Shown here piece after piece: positions 1 to 7,141 of a stretch of 11,791 nucleotides of DNA (positions are counted from its first letter, which is position 1; the number at the start of each line of letters is the position of its first letter). The translations under genes were made by a program, and so were the position numbers. The notes beneath the pieces are model-generated. The model saw only the letters and a list, made by a program, of their open reading frames with translations, made no database searches and was not told where the DNA came from. Source of the stretch: Candidatus Cloacimonadota bacterium (GTDB lineage Bacteria; Cloacimonadota; Cloacimonadia; Cloacimonadales; TCS61); NCBI GenBank assembly GCA_014382915.1, contig JACNIV010000326.1, positions 1 to 11,791 on the forward strand, in the 5' to 3' direction.

Positions 1-756
1 CCCAACCAAATGGTTCAGGTAGCTGGTTGTTCCTTTGGCAATGCCGCCCAGGATCACAACCCCCGGAACTATTGGGTTGGAACAAAACAATCCGCCAGCA
101 TGAGTACCGGGAAAATCTTCCGTAACATTGTGAGATAATCCGGTGAGTGAAAAACCGGGTAACTGATATTGTGTCACGATTCCATCTCCGCCTGTGTAAA
201 CACCCGTATAAGTCCACAAATACGGTTCTCCCGCACTGTATGAATCGTGTGTTAATCCTTTTGCATCATCCGTAAAAACCAGTTGATTCAGCAGAACTCC
301 ATTGCGATCGATCAGCATGAGTACATCCGATTGCCAGTTCGAAACCCAGAAAGCATCTTCGTTCGGATCATAAGCGATGGCATCGACGACAATCTGGGAA
401 TTGATCGACCCTACAATAGACTGCGAACTAAAATCCATCTTGAAGATCGTGTTAGTTGATCCGCTACCACCGTAGAAATACTCGCCATCCGTAGTTAAGT
501 CATTTAAACCAAAAGGAATATTTGGAATGGAAAAGTTTTCGATCCAGGTTCCAGCTATATCAAATTTGGCAATCTGATTGTTCAGGGAATTGGAGACGTA
601 AAAATATTCCCCGTCTGTTTCCACACCACTGGGACTGGCAAAACCGGATAGAGTTGTTACATCGAATTGAAAATGCAGATCCCAGATTTCTTCAGATTGG
701 GAAAATAGAGAAAAAGAGATAAAAAGCAGCAGAAATGTAAAAATTATTTTTTTCAT
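1..756 (-). CDS. Secreted beta-propeller-like protein (5' part, truncated by window edge)
   Basis: The frame is open from an ATG at 756-754 to the left edge (252 codons), so the C-terminus is missing. A strong Shine-Dalgarno GGAGGA (766-761) lies 4 bases upstream. The protein begins MKKIIFTFLLLFISFSLFSQ, a classic Sec signal peptide with likely cleavage after SLFSQ and no lipobox, so it should be exported as a soluble or surface protein. The mature part contains repeated blade-like units: residues such as TDGEYFYVSNSLNNQIAKFD, then TDGEYFYGGSGSTNTIFKMD, then AFWVSNWQSDVLMLIDRNG, each followed by a short turn and an aromatic/Asp-rich strand. This resembles YVTN/NHL-type beta-propellers. No catalytic motif is visible. 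In related phyla such proteins often end in a C-terminal sorting domain, but that part would be outside the window. The specific function is unknown. It lies downstream of manC, separated by a hairpin. Confidence 0.75.
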   Translation of the reverse strand, partial: MKKIIFTFLLLFISFSLFSQSEEIWDLHFQFDVTTLSGFASPSGVETDGEYFYVSNSLNNQIAKFDIAGTWIENFSIPNIPFGLNDLTTDGEYFYGGSGSTNTIFKMDFSSQSIVGSINSQIVVDAIAYDPNEDAFWVSNWQSDVLMLIDRNGVLLNQLVFTDDAKGLTHDSYSAGEPYLWTYTGVYTGGDGIVTQYQLPGFSLTGLSHNVTEDFPGTHAGGLFCSNPIVPGVVILGGIAKGTTSYLNHLVG

Positions 757-772
757 TATTTCCTCCAAAAAC

Positions 773-813
773 AACTTAAGTCAAGACAGGCTGAAGCCTG
801 CTTAACTCAAGTT
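773..813 (-). terminator. Long hairpin between manC and the propeller gene; candidate terminator or dispersed palindromic repeat
   Basis: In minus-strand RNA, arm 813-796 (AACTTGAGTTAAGCAGGC) pairs with arm 791-773 (GCCTGTCTTGACTTAAGTT) around a TTCA loop. This gives 18 base pairs, with one bulged base and two G-U wobbles. The wobbles would be A-C mismatches in plus-strand RNA, so the structure favours the minus transcript. It starts right after the manC stop codon and is followed by G and five Ts (771-767), then directly by the Shine-Dalgarno of the next gene. It could be a manC terminator, an attenuator or mRNA-stabilising hairpin, or a copy of a CAGGCT-AAGCCTG dispersed palindrome. Only this copy is visible in the window. 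Confidence 0.45.
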
Positions 814-1869
814 TTACAACAATTCTTCTTTTCCGTCCTTCTTCAATTTCTCAACTATTTTCTTCACATCTTCGGAACGATCTTTATTTGCGATCAGAAG
901 CGCATCTCCGCTATCTATCACCACAAGGTTCTTTACTCCGATGAGTGCAACAAATTTATTAGAATTTACGTAGTTATTTTTACTTTTAATTATTTTATTT
1001 TTACATTTAAGAACGTTATTATTTTCATCTTTGTGGGAAACATCGTAAAGCGCTTTCCAACTGCCCACATCACTCCAACCGTAATCTACCGGGATCACAA
1101 TTCGTTTTTCTGCTTTTTCCATAATACCAATATCGACAGGAATCTTTGGCATTAATGCATATTCTTCGGCAATATCAGCAGATAATCCTTCCGCATTCCA
1201 TTTTGTGTTTATTTTTTCCAGAATCTGTGTAACCTTTGGAAGGTAATCCTGGTAAGCTTTAAGAATGGTTTCGATCTTCCACATGAACATGCCACTATTC
1301 CAGAAGAAATTTCCTGCATTCAGAAAGGTTTTAGCTGTTTCTATATCAGGTTTTTCCTTAAACTGTTTCACGTAAAACATTCCTTTCTCTATTTCTCTAC
1401 CAGCTTCAATGTAGCCATAGCCTGTTGCTGGATAGTCTGGTTTTATTCCGAATGTTACCAGGTTATCTTGTTCTGCTGATATTTCACCAACATCCAGAGA
1501 AGCCAGAAAATCGTCTTTGACAGTAATTAAATGGTCAGCCGGCAATACTATCATCTTTTCTTTATTATCGTATTTACGAGCGAGATATTGAGCGCTGAGA
1601 GCAATACAGGGCGCGGTGTTCATCCCGAATGGTTCGACGATGATATTTTCAGCGGGAAGTTGAGGTAGATGCTTTTTTGTAAGTTCTACCTGAGATCGTG
1701 CTGTAACGATAAAAATATCTTCTATCTTAATTTTAGGAAGCAATCTTTCCACAGTCATTTGCAGCATGGATTTATCGGATATGATTTTTAAAAACTGCTT
1801 TGGATTGAATTCTCTACTGAGTGGCCAGAAACGAGTTCCTATTCCACCTGCCATAATAAGAGCTATCAT
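814..1869 (-). CDS. manC: Mannose-1-phosphate guanylyltransferase (GDP-mannose pyrophosphorylase)
   Basis: This cytoplasmic enzyme makes GDP-mannose from mannose-1-phosphate and GTP for polysaccharide and glycan synthesis. The 351-residue protein shows the full nucleotidyltransferase signature: GGIGTRFWPLSR (residues 8-19, nucleotide binding), LPADH (109-113, metal site), TGYGYIE (149-155), FKEKP (170-174, sugar-phosphate site), NFFWNSGMFMW (187-197) and DYGWSDVGSW (262-271). The length fits the single-domain GMP class; there is no C-terminal phosphomannose isomerase domain as in bifunctional AlgA/ManC proteins. The C-terminal part after about 300 fits the usual short left-handed helix or cap region. 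The start ATG (1869-1867) is preceded by GGGAGAA, a good ribosome binding site. A possible promoter lies in the 70-bp gap behind lolA, so it may be its own transcription unit. Codons 164-169 overlap a near-perfect parS sequence. Confidence 0.95.
   Translation of the reverse strand: MIALIMAGGIGTRFWPLSREFNPKQFLKIISDKSMLQMTVERLLPKIKIEDIFIVTARSQVELTKKHLPQLPAENIIVEPFGMNTAPCIALSAQYLARKYDNKEKMIVLPADHLITVKDDFLASLDVGEISAEQDNLVTFGIKPDYPATGYGYIEAGREIEKGMFYVKQFKEKPDIETAKTFLNAGNFFWNSGMFMWKIETILKAYQDYLPKVTQILEKINTKWNAEGLSADIAEEYALMPKIPVDIGIMEKAEKRIVIPVDYGWSDVGSWKALYDVSHKDENNNVLKCKNKIIKSKNNYVNSNKFVALIGVKNLVVIDSGDALLIANKDRSEDVKKIVEKLKKDGKEELL
1364..1379. promoter_or_regulatory. parS: parS-like centromere site, 15 of 16 match, inside manC
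   Basis: TGTTTCACGTAAAACA differs from the parS consensus TGTTTCACGTGAAACA by one base, the G at position 11 (1374 here is A), which makes the central CACGTG into CACGTA. It lies inside manC and encodes residues M164 to Q169. ParB/Spo0J sites with one mismatch, including ones inside genes, are known in other bacteria. The changed base is in the core palindrome, so binding may be weaker than at 7901-7916. The flanking V-K-x-F-x-E-K-P residues are constrained by the ManC family, so chance is not fully excluded. Confidence 0.6.
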
Positions 1870-1890
1870 AATTTCTCCCGGTTGAAATGC

Positions 1891-1920
1891 TTTTTATTCA
1901 AGGTTTGAAAATCCTGTCAA
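1891..1920 (-). promoter_or_regulatory. Candidate sigma-70-type promoter for manC
   Basis: On the minus strand a perfect -35 hexamer TTGACA (1920-1915) is followed after 18 bases by TAAAAA (1896-1891), a 4-of-6 match to TATAAT. It lies within the 70-bp gap between lolA and manC, about 22 bases upstream of the manC start. The -35 is convincing and the -10 is weak. The AT-rich composition makes chance matches common. Confidence 0.3.
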
Positions 1921-1939
1921 AGAATCTTCCAAACCACAT

Positions 1940-2551
1940 TTATCTTCTATTATCTATTATATTTGTGCCTTCAGGTAATGTAATCTCAAAAATATTTTCC
2001 GGCAAGTTTTTATTAATCTTTTCGTTGGAAAACTTGTAGGTTACACTATTGTCATCAACGTCAATGATAGTAAATTCGGTTATCAGGAAATTTTTAATAT
2101 TTACCTCGATCTGTTGGCTGTCCGGAGTTACCAGATTGATCCTGAAACTAATGCTATCGCTTTCGATCAATTCTTTTTTGGAAACATCCCAATATTCTGA
2201 AATTAATTTCACCGGTCTCAATTCGGTTTGTATATCATTTGAAATGAGCGCCTGATGGGAAGCTGCATCATACATCGTGACAACATCTTTTTTTATAAGT
2301 AATAATTGTCCTGCAGGTTCACTGTATTTCATCAGGAAATGATCCGTGTTATAATACATTTTTCCTTCTGATTGCTTAATTATATCAAGTTCCTTCCAAA
2401 AATTTTCTTGCTGAAAATCTGCTTCGTAACTCTTTATATTAGAATAGGTTATCAATATGTCTTCATATACTGATTCTAATTGGTCATCAGCAAAAAGAGA
2501 TGCCATTAGAAATAAACAGCTTAGTGCAATTCTAATCTGGTAGGTAGCCAT
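1940..2551 (-). CDS. lolA: LolA-like outer-membrane lipoprotein carrier protein
   Basis: This is a periplasmic chaperone that in characterised bacteria receives lipoproteins from the LolCDE transporter and carries them to the outer membrane. The 203-residue protein has a signal peptide (residues 1-21, cleavage likely after SLFA, before DDQ) and the LolA-type opening of an amphipathic helix then YEADFQQENFW (42-52). This is followed by an antiparallel beta half-barrel with typical segments: SEGKMYYNTDHFLMKYSEPAGQLLLIKKD (61-89) and VTMYDAASHQ (91-100). The family motif of a G-x-hydrophobic strand followed by a Y-x-x-P turn is present as GKMYY...KYSEP. The start ATG lies inside the end of ftsK (20-bp overlap), with a GAGGA ribosome binding site in the last ftsK codons, which suggests translational coupling. 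It is the last gene of the lptE-rluB-ychF-ftsK-lolA cluster. The family is diverse in sequence, so the exact cargo is uncertain. Confidence 0.87.
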   Translation of the reverse strand: MATYQIRIALSCLFLMASLFADDQLESVYEDILITYSNIKSYEADFQQENFWKELDIIKQSEGKMYYNTDHFLMKYSEPAGQLLLIKKDVVTMYDAASHQALISNDIQTELRPVKLISEYWDVSKKELIESDSISFRINLVTPDSQQIEVNIKNFLITEFTIIDVDDNSVTYKFSNEKINKNLPENIFEITLPEGTNIIDNRR

Positions 2552-4817
2552 AGATCTTTAAATCCTCTTCTGTAGCCATTACTTCACGAGATTTGCTGCC
2601 AACATGCGGTCCTACGATTCCAGCTTGTTCCATCATATCGATAAGTCTTCCAGCTCGTGCGTAACCGATCTTGAAATGACGCTGCAGCATGGAAACCGAA
2701 GCCTGTCCTGCCGTTACCACTGCTACTGCTGCTTCAGGAAACAATTCATCATCATAATTAAATTCATCCAGAGTTGTCTGTTCGTCGGAAATAATTGTGA
2801 TATCTTGTTTCGGTTTGGGTTGTGTCCTCAAATAGTCTATCACATTATGTATCTCAGAAGGCAAGATATATGCTCCGTGAATTCTGTCGGGTCCTGCTTT
2901 TCCGGGTGCCAGGAATAAACTGTCTCCCAATCCCAGAAGTTTTTCTGCTCCATTGGCATCTATGATAACACGAGAATCTATTTTCGTGGAAACCTTAAAA
3001 GCAATTCGCGAGGGAAAATTGGCTTTAATAACGCCTGTAATAACTTTAATGGAAGGACGCTGGGTTGCTAAAATAAGATGAACACCAATGGCGCGTGCCA
3101 TTTGAGCCAGGCGGGTGATGGGTCTTTCTACATCCCTGCCCACGGTCATCATAAGGTCGGCTAATTCATCCACAATGATTATAATATGTGGCAAAGGGGT
3201 ATCTTCGAGCGATTCATCTTTTTGGCGTAGTTTAATAATCTTTTCATTATAAGAATTCAGGTTTTTTACTTTATATTTCTGAAGAAGTTCATATCTATGT
3301 TCCATTTCGACAACACCCCAATTAAGGGCAATGAGAGCATCTTCGTTATTTGTAACTACTTCCTGAATAAGATGTGGAATACCCTCATATCCGGAAAGCT
3401 CGATGCGTTTGGGATCGATGAGAATGAAGCGAACCTCATCGGGTGTTGCTCTAAAAAGAATACTGTTTATTATGGTATTTACACAAACACTCTTTCCGGA
3501 GCCGGTTGCTCCAGCGATTAGCAGATGTGGCATTGTAGCCAGATCGGCAACCATCGATTTACCAGAAATATCTTTTCCCAGCCCAAAAGCCAACTTACTT
3601 TTCATTCCTTTTATTTCATCGGAAAGCAAAATATCTTTCAGGAAAATGGTATCCCGGTTTACATTGGGAATTTCAATACCGACGAGCCCCCTACCGGGAA
3701 TAGGCGCCTGCACCCTGATACTTGTTGCTTTGATAGCCAAAGCCAGGTCATCTGCCAGAGCATGAAATTTATTAACTTTTATACCTGCAGCGGGTTTAAT
3801 TTCATATTGAGTAATAATGGGACCGATGTTCACATTCATTACTTCTGCATCCACATTGAATTCCGCAAGCTTTTGAATAAGGATATTGCTTACCTCACGA
3901 ATATTAGCTTCTATATTTTCGCGGTCTCTTTTTGTAGGTTGTGTGCTGGTAAGGAAATCTTCAATTTCCGGAATAATATACTCCCGTGGAGTATCGGTTA
4001 CTAGCTCTTTATCCTGGGTTAGTTTAGGTTTGATTATTTTCGGTTTAGGGTTTTTTTCTTCATTTTCATGACTAACATGATCAATAATGTTTAATTTCGA
4101 TTTTTTACTCCTATCGTCATCTAATATTTTTATTTCTTTAATCTTTCTGGTCTTTGTTTTTTTCTTCCCGGGCACTGCTGGTCTTTTGAAAAATAAACTA
4201 CCGATAAACCTTATCGTATTATAAAGAGCCTTATAAAACCAGACAAAGAAGTTCTTAATATTTTCCACTTCAAAAATGATGAGAATGCTGGTAATAACAA
4301 CTGCAATTGATATTATAAGTGTGCCGGTACGGTCAAAGATCTTCACCATGAATTCAAAAAAATTCCAGGGGATCACCCCCACCAGCAGAATCCTGATCTT
4401 CTCATTGATAACAAGAAATTCGTTCACCTGAAAAGAAAACCTGATGAAATTGAAGAAAAATGCAAAAATAATGAAGAATAGAATCTTCTGCAAAAACTTA
4501 ATTTTATCCTTTGCAAAGATCATAAAAAACCCGATGAGCGCAGTTCCCGAAAGCAAAGAGAAGCAAAAGAACTTACCGAAAATATACAGTAGCCAATAGC
4601 CAAAGAAAACACCAAATATACCGATCGGATTATTAAAATTCGGAAATTGGAGTTTGATAAATCTAAAGAAAGTGATATTGGAATTCTTCATGATCTCATA
4701 ATCAAAATTCAGAATGCGCACATCACCAGAGATGGAAAATAGAAATAACACGGATAATATTAGCAAAGCTAATCCAGCGAATACATACAAGAAACTTTTT
4801 TTTCCTTCGGTTTTCAT
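2532..4817 (-). CDS. ftsK: DNA translocase FtsK/SpoIIIE
   Basis: This is a septal double-stranded DNA pump that clears chromosome termini from the closing division septum and activates dimer resolution. The 761 residues are arranged as follows: an N-terminal membrane region with about four hydrophobic helices (roughly 9-28, 63-101, 110-127, 165-182); a short lysine-rich linker (about 205-280) instead of the long Pro/Gln linker of E. coli; the alpha/beta motor with Walker A GATGSGKS (436-443), the LIDPKR motif (466-471), Walker B IIIIVDELADL (545-555) and the sensor-like LILATQRPS (581-589); and a C-terminal winged-helix gamma domain (about 690-755, QRHFKIGYARAGRLIDMMEQAGIVGP) that reads polar DNA motifs. 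The start ATG has GGAG 7 bases upstream, in the 13-bp gap after ychF. The length is close to the SpoIIIE-like short form. All catalytic motifs look intact. Confidence 0.97.
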   Translation of the reverse strand: MKTEGKKSFLYVFAGLALLILSVLFLFSISGDVRILNFDYEIMKNSNITFFRFIKLQFPNFNNPIGIFGVFFGYWLLYIFGKFFCFSLLSGTALIGFFMIFAKDKIKFLQKILFFIIFAFFFNFIRFSFQVNEFLVINEKIRILLVGVIPWNFFEFMVKIFDRTGTLIISIAVVITSILIIFEVENIKNFFVWFYKALYNTIRFIGSLFFKRPAVPGKKKTKTRKIKEIKILDDDRSKKSKLNIIDHVSHENEEKNPKPKIIKPKLTQDKELVTDTPREYIIPEIEDFLTSTQPTKRDRENIEANIREVSNILIQKLAEFNVDAEVMNVNIGPIITQYEIKPAAGIKVNKFHALADDLALAIKATSIRVQAPIPGRGLVGIEIPNVNRDTIFLKDILLSDEIKGMKSKLAFGLGKDISGKSMVADLATMPHLLIAGATGSGKSVCVNTIINSILFRATPDEVRFILIDPKRIELSGYEGIPHLIQEVVTNNEDALIALNWGVVEMEHRYELLQKYKVKNLNSYNEKIIKLRQKDESLEDTPLPHIIIIVDELADLMMTVGRDVERPITRLAQMARAIGVHLILATQRPSIKVITGVIKANFPSRIAFKVSTKIDSRVIIDANGAEKLLGLGDSLFLAPGKAGPDRIHGAYILPSEIHNVIDYLRTQPKPKQDITIISDEQTTLDEFNYDDELFPEAAVAVVTAGQASVSMLQRHFKIGYARAGRLIDMMEQAGIVGPHVGSKSREVMATEEDLKIYGYLPD

Positions 4818-4830
4818 GTTTTTACTCCAT

Positions 4831-5907
4831 TTAAATGCTGAAACGGATTTTTAATACGTCACCATCTTTGACAATGTAATTTTTTCCTTCTAATCGGAAT
4901 AAACCCTTTTCACGCAGAGCTTTTTCGCTGCCAAGCCGTATCAGGTCTTCATAGGAAAAACACTCTGCCCGGATGAATCCTCTAGCTAAATCGGAATGAA
5001 CTTTTCCGGCTGCATCTACAGCATTCTCGCCATTAACGATAGTCCAGGCTCGAACTTCATCTTTTCCTATCGTAAAAAAACTGATATAGCCAAGAAGTTC
5101 GTAAGAGAGTTTTGTAAGTCTGTCCCGTGCAGATTCTTTTATATTCATATCTGCCATGAAATCCTGCTGTTCTTCATGCATAAGTTTACTTAATTCCATT
5201 TCAAAGTTACCGGCAAATTCCATAACCTTATAATTGCTGCGAATCTTTTCTTGTAATTCTGAATTGTGTCCTAAATTCTTCTCATCTGAGTTCAGGATTA
5301 TCATCATTGGTTTCTGACTTAGAAATTGAAAGCCGCGAATTGATTTTTCTTCATCAGATGGAAAATCAATATTTCTTAGTGGAATATCTTTATTTAAGCT
5401 TTCAATTGCTTTACGAACAGCTTTTTCTTCTATCATTAGTTCATTATTTTTAACACCTCTTTTCAGACTGAGTTCGATTTTTTCAAGTCTTTTTTCCGCA
5501 ATGATCAAATCAGAAAGAATAAGTTCAGTATTTATTATTTCGATATCAGCAAGAGGATCTGGTTTTCCTAGAGTTTGGTCTATTATTTCATCCTTAAAGT
5601 TTCTAACTACTGCTGCCAGTGCATCTGTGGTCTTTGCCAGAGTTAAAAGAGAATTAGACAGACTTTCTTTTCCTGCCACCCTTGGTAATCCTGCAAAATC
5701 GATATATTCTATAGTTGCATGAATGATTTTTTTAGGCTCATAGAATTCAGCAAGCTTTGAGATTCTTTCGTCTATAACTTTTACAATGCCAAGATTAGGT
5801 TCTGTTTTTTGAGTTGAGTAGCTGGAGATTTCAGCATCAAGACCGGTTAGAGCATTAAAGATAGTAGTTTTACCAGAATTTGGTAAGCCAATCAACCCGA
5901 TTTTCAT
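4831..5907 (-). CDS. ychF: Ribosome-associated P-loop NTPase YchF/OLA1 family
   Basis: YchF is a cytosolic, Obg-related NTPase that prefers ATP and binds ribosomes. The 358-residue protein has the P-loop GLPNSGKT (7-14), the conserved EPN.G segment (36-40), the switch II motif DFAG (70-73), the YchF-type nucleotide specificity motif NSDE (206-209, replacing NKxD, in line with ATP use), a helical domain (about 125-195), and a C-terminal TGS domain (about 277-357, ending KNYIVKDGDVLKIRFSI). The segment after DFAG reads LPRVAGKESLSN, shorter than the usual LVKGASKGEGLGN, so switch II is divergent. The start ATG overlaps the stop of the upstream pseudouridine synthase gene by one base (TAATG), which indicates translational re-initiation. 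It precedes ftsK by 13 bp. The family is certain; the precise subfamily is less so because of the short switch II. Confidence 0.93.
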   Translation of the reverse strand: MKIGLIGLPNSGKTTIFNALTGLDAEISSYSTQKTEPNLGIVKVIDERISKLAEFYEPKKIIHATIEYIDFAGLPRVAGKESLSNSLLTLAKTTDALAAVVRNFKDEIIDQTLGKPDPLADIEIINTELILSDLIIAEKRLEKIELSLKRGVKNNELMIEEKAVRKAIESLNKDIPLRNIDFPSDEEKSIRGFQFLSQKPMMIILNSDEKNLGHNSELQEKIRSNYKVMEFAGNFEMELSKLMHEEQQDFMADMNIKESARDRLTKLSYELLGYISFFTIGKDEVRAWTIVNGENAVDAAGKVHSDLARGFIRAECFSYEDLIRLGSEKALREKGLFRLEGKNYIVKDGDVLKIRFSI

Positions 5908-6635
5908 TATTTTTTTCTCTGTTCTTTATAATTCAGTAATGATCTGATCTCTGTCGGTTTCAACATACGCCACATTCCAGGAGGAAGTTTTCCAAGTTTT
6001 AAATTACCTATTTGAAGGCGTTTCAATTCCAATACTTCCGAACCTATTGCTTTTAACATATATCTAATTTGTCTTTTTCTGCCTTCAAAGATGGTCATTC
6101 TAAGTATTGTAACTTCTGATGTTCTTCTTTTCACGTGAACAATAGCAGGCTGGGTTACTTTTCCTGAGATTTTAACTCCTTTTCTCAGTTGCTCCAGTTG
6201 AATTGTGTTCATATTTCCTTTTACTTTTACTTTGTATAGTTTTGGAAGTTTGTAGCGTGGATGAATTATTTTTTCACTAAAATCACCATCATTAGTAAAA
6301 AGTAATAACCCTTCAGACATGTAATCAAGACGTCCTATGGAAAATATATTGACACCGAAATCGGGAAGTAAGTCATAGACAGTACTTCTGTTGAGTTCAT
6401 CTTTTTTCGTTACCACATATTTGGGGGGTTTGTTTTGCATAAGATAGATTTTCTCAGAAGTGCGTTTAAGTATTTTGTCATCAACTTCCACAACGTCTTT
6501 TTCTTCATCGACGATTGTTGAAAGATCAGTTGTGGTAATTCCATTTATCTTTATTCTACGGTTTGAGATCAATGCCTCCACACTTCGTCGTGAACCCATG
6601 TTACATTGCGCAAGGTATTTATTTAGTCTTACCAT
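5907..6635 (-). CDS. rluB: RsuA/RluB-family rRNA pseudouridine synthase
   Basis: This cytosolic enzyme isomerises a specific uridine to pseudouridine in ribosomal RNA. Residues 1-45 form an S4 RNA-binding domain (RLNKYLAQCNMGSRRSVEALI then RRIKING). The catalytic domain carries GRLDYMSEGLLLFTNDGDF (101-119), the RsuA/RluB/E/F signature with catalytic Asp104. It continues with KLYKVKVKG and the C-terminal motif EGRKRQIRYMLKAIGSEVLELKRLQIGNLKLGKLPPGMWR. With 242 residues it has the common length for bacterial RluB (23S rRNA, position 2605 in E. coli numbering). RsuA or RluE/F specificity cannot be excluded from sequence alone. Its start overlaps the end of the lptE-like gene by 7 bases, and its stop overlaps the ychF start. 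A weak parS-like core (TTTCACGTGAA) falls within its codons at 6128-6139. Confidence 0.92.
   Translation of the reverse strand: MVRLNKYLAQCNMGSRRSVEALISNRRIKINGITTTDLSTIVDEEKDVVEVDDKILKRTSEKIYLMQNKPPKYVVTKKDELNRSTVYDLLPDFGVNIFSIGRLDYMSEGLLLFTNDGDFSEKIIHPRYKLPKLYKVKVKGNMNTIQLEQLRKGVKISGKVTQPAIVHVKRRTSEVTILRMTIFEGRKRQIRYMLKAIGSEVLELKRLQIGNLKLGKLPPGMWRMLKPTEIRSLLNYKEQRKK
6127..6142. promoter_or_regulatory. Weak parS-like sequence inside the pseudouridine synthase gene
   Basis: CTTTTCACGTGAACAA matches the 16-bp parS consensus at 12 positions and keeps the central TTCACGTGAA palindrome. It encodes part of the IVHVKRR stretch of the enzyme. The outer bases that complete the consensus on both sides are missing, so specific ParB loading is doubtful. 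It is listed because it lies 1.8 kb from an exact parS. Confidence 0.15.
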
Positions 6636-7117
6636 TCTTCGAGGCTTTCTTTAATTATGTAATCAAAAAGATCGCTTATTATTTTTTCCTGTGCTTCTTC
6701 CTCTGTCTTGAATTCACTTATCTCTTCAGAAGAAGAATATGTTTCAGATAGTTGTAGAGCATCATTTTTCAAGATGATATTATTCTTTTTCAGGTCTATA
6801 AAACTGATTTTAAATAATATCCGAACTTCATACTCTTCTACATTGGATCCAGCATAAGAAAGTATTTTATTGGAATAATCCAGTATTTCGCCTTCCAGCT
6901 GACAATCTGGTGAAATACCCACAATTTTTAATCTACCGTCATTTTCGTAATTGCTTGATAAAGAAATATGAATATTTTCTTCAAGATTGTATTGGGTTGT
7001 TTTATTCTCAAAAGGAATAATGATGATGCTTTTCAAATGTGGATACCCGGTAGTATACACTGAATATGTGCAGGAGCACAATATTATAATAAATATAAAT
7101 AACAATGATTTTTTCAT
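6629..7117 (-). CDS. lptE: LptE-like LPS-assembly lipoprotein
   Basis: LptE is an outer-membrane lipoprotein that plugs LptD during lipopolysaccharide insertion. The protein starts MKKSLLFIFIIILCSC (ATG 7117-7115), a lipoprotein signal with lipobox L13-C14-S15-C16. An in-frame TTG at 7129 would add four residues, but the ATG gives the more typical signal. After the cysteine, the segment SVYTTGYPHLKSIIIIPFENKTTQYNLEENI is characteristic of the LptE family in Bacteroidetes-like and related bacteria: a Y-x-x-x-G start, then an I-x-V/I-P-x-F-x-N-x-T strand. Next come a beta-alpha region (DGRLKIV...CQLEGEILDYSNK) and a C-terminal amphipathic helix (EEEAQEKIISDLFDYIIKESLEEW). The mature length of about 147 residues fits. 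It is the first gene of the five-gene minus-strand operon, divergent from the HTH-EIIA gene. The family assignment rests on pattern and not on strictly conserved residues. Confidence 0.75.
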   Translation of the reverse strand: MKKSLLFIFIIILCSCTYSVYTTGYPHLKSIIIIPFENKTTQYNLEENIHISLSSNYENDGRLKIVGISPDCQLEGEILDYSNKILSYAGSNVEEYEVRILFKISFIDLKKNNIILKNDALQLSETYSSSEEISEFKTEEEAQEKIISDLFDYIIKESLEEW

Positions 7118-7141
7118 ATTCTTTAGCAATTAAATATTTCT

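Noticed and set aside
3403..4004. Plus-strand open frames antisense to ftsK (3403-3765 and 3525-4004)
   Set aside because: They lie wholly opposite conserved FtsK motor sequence, lack family features and have no good ribosome binding site; they are shadows of the ftsK codon pattern.
4420..4440. TTCACCTGAAAA in ftsK as another parS-like site
   Set aside because: It matches only 11 of 16 consensus bases and the core CACGTG is broken, so it is not above background in AT-rich DNA.
7118..7129. TTG at 7129 as start of the lptE-like gene
   Set aside because: The ATG at 7117 gives a standard lipoprotein signal (MKKSLL...CSC) and the TTG adds only four residues with no better ribosome binding site.
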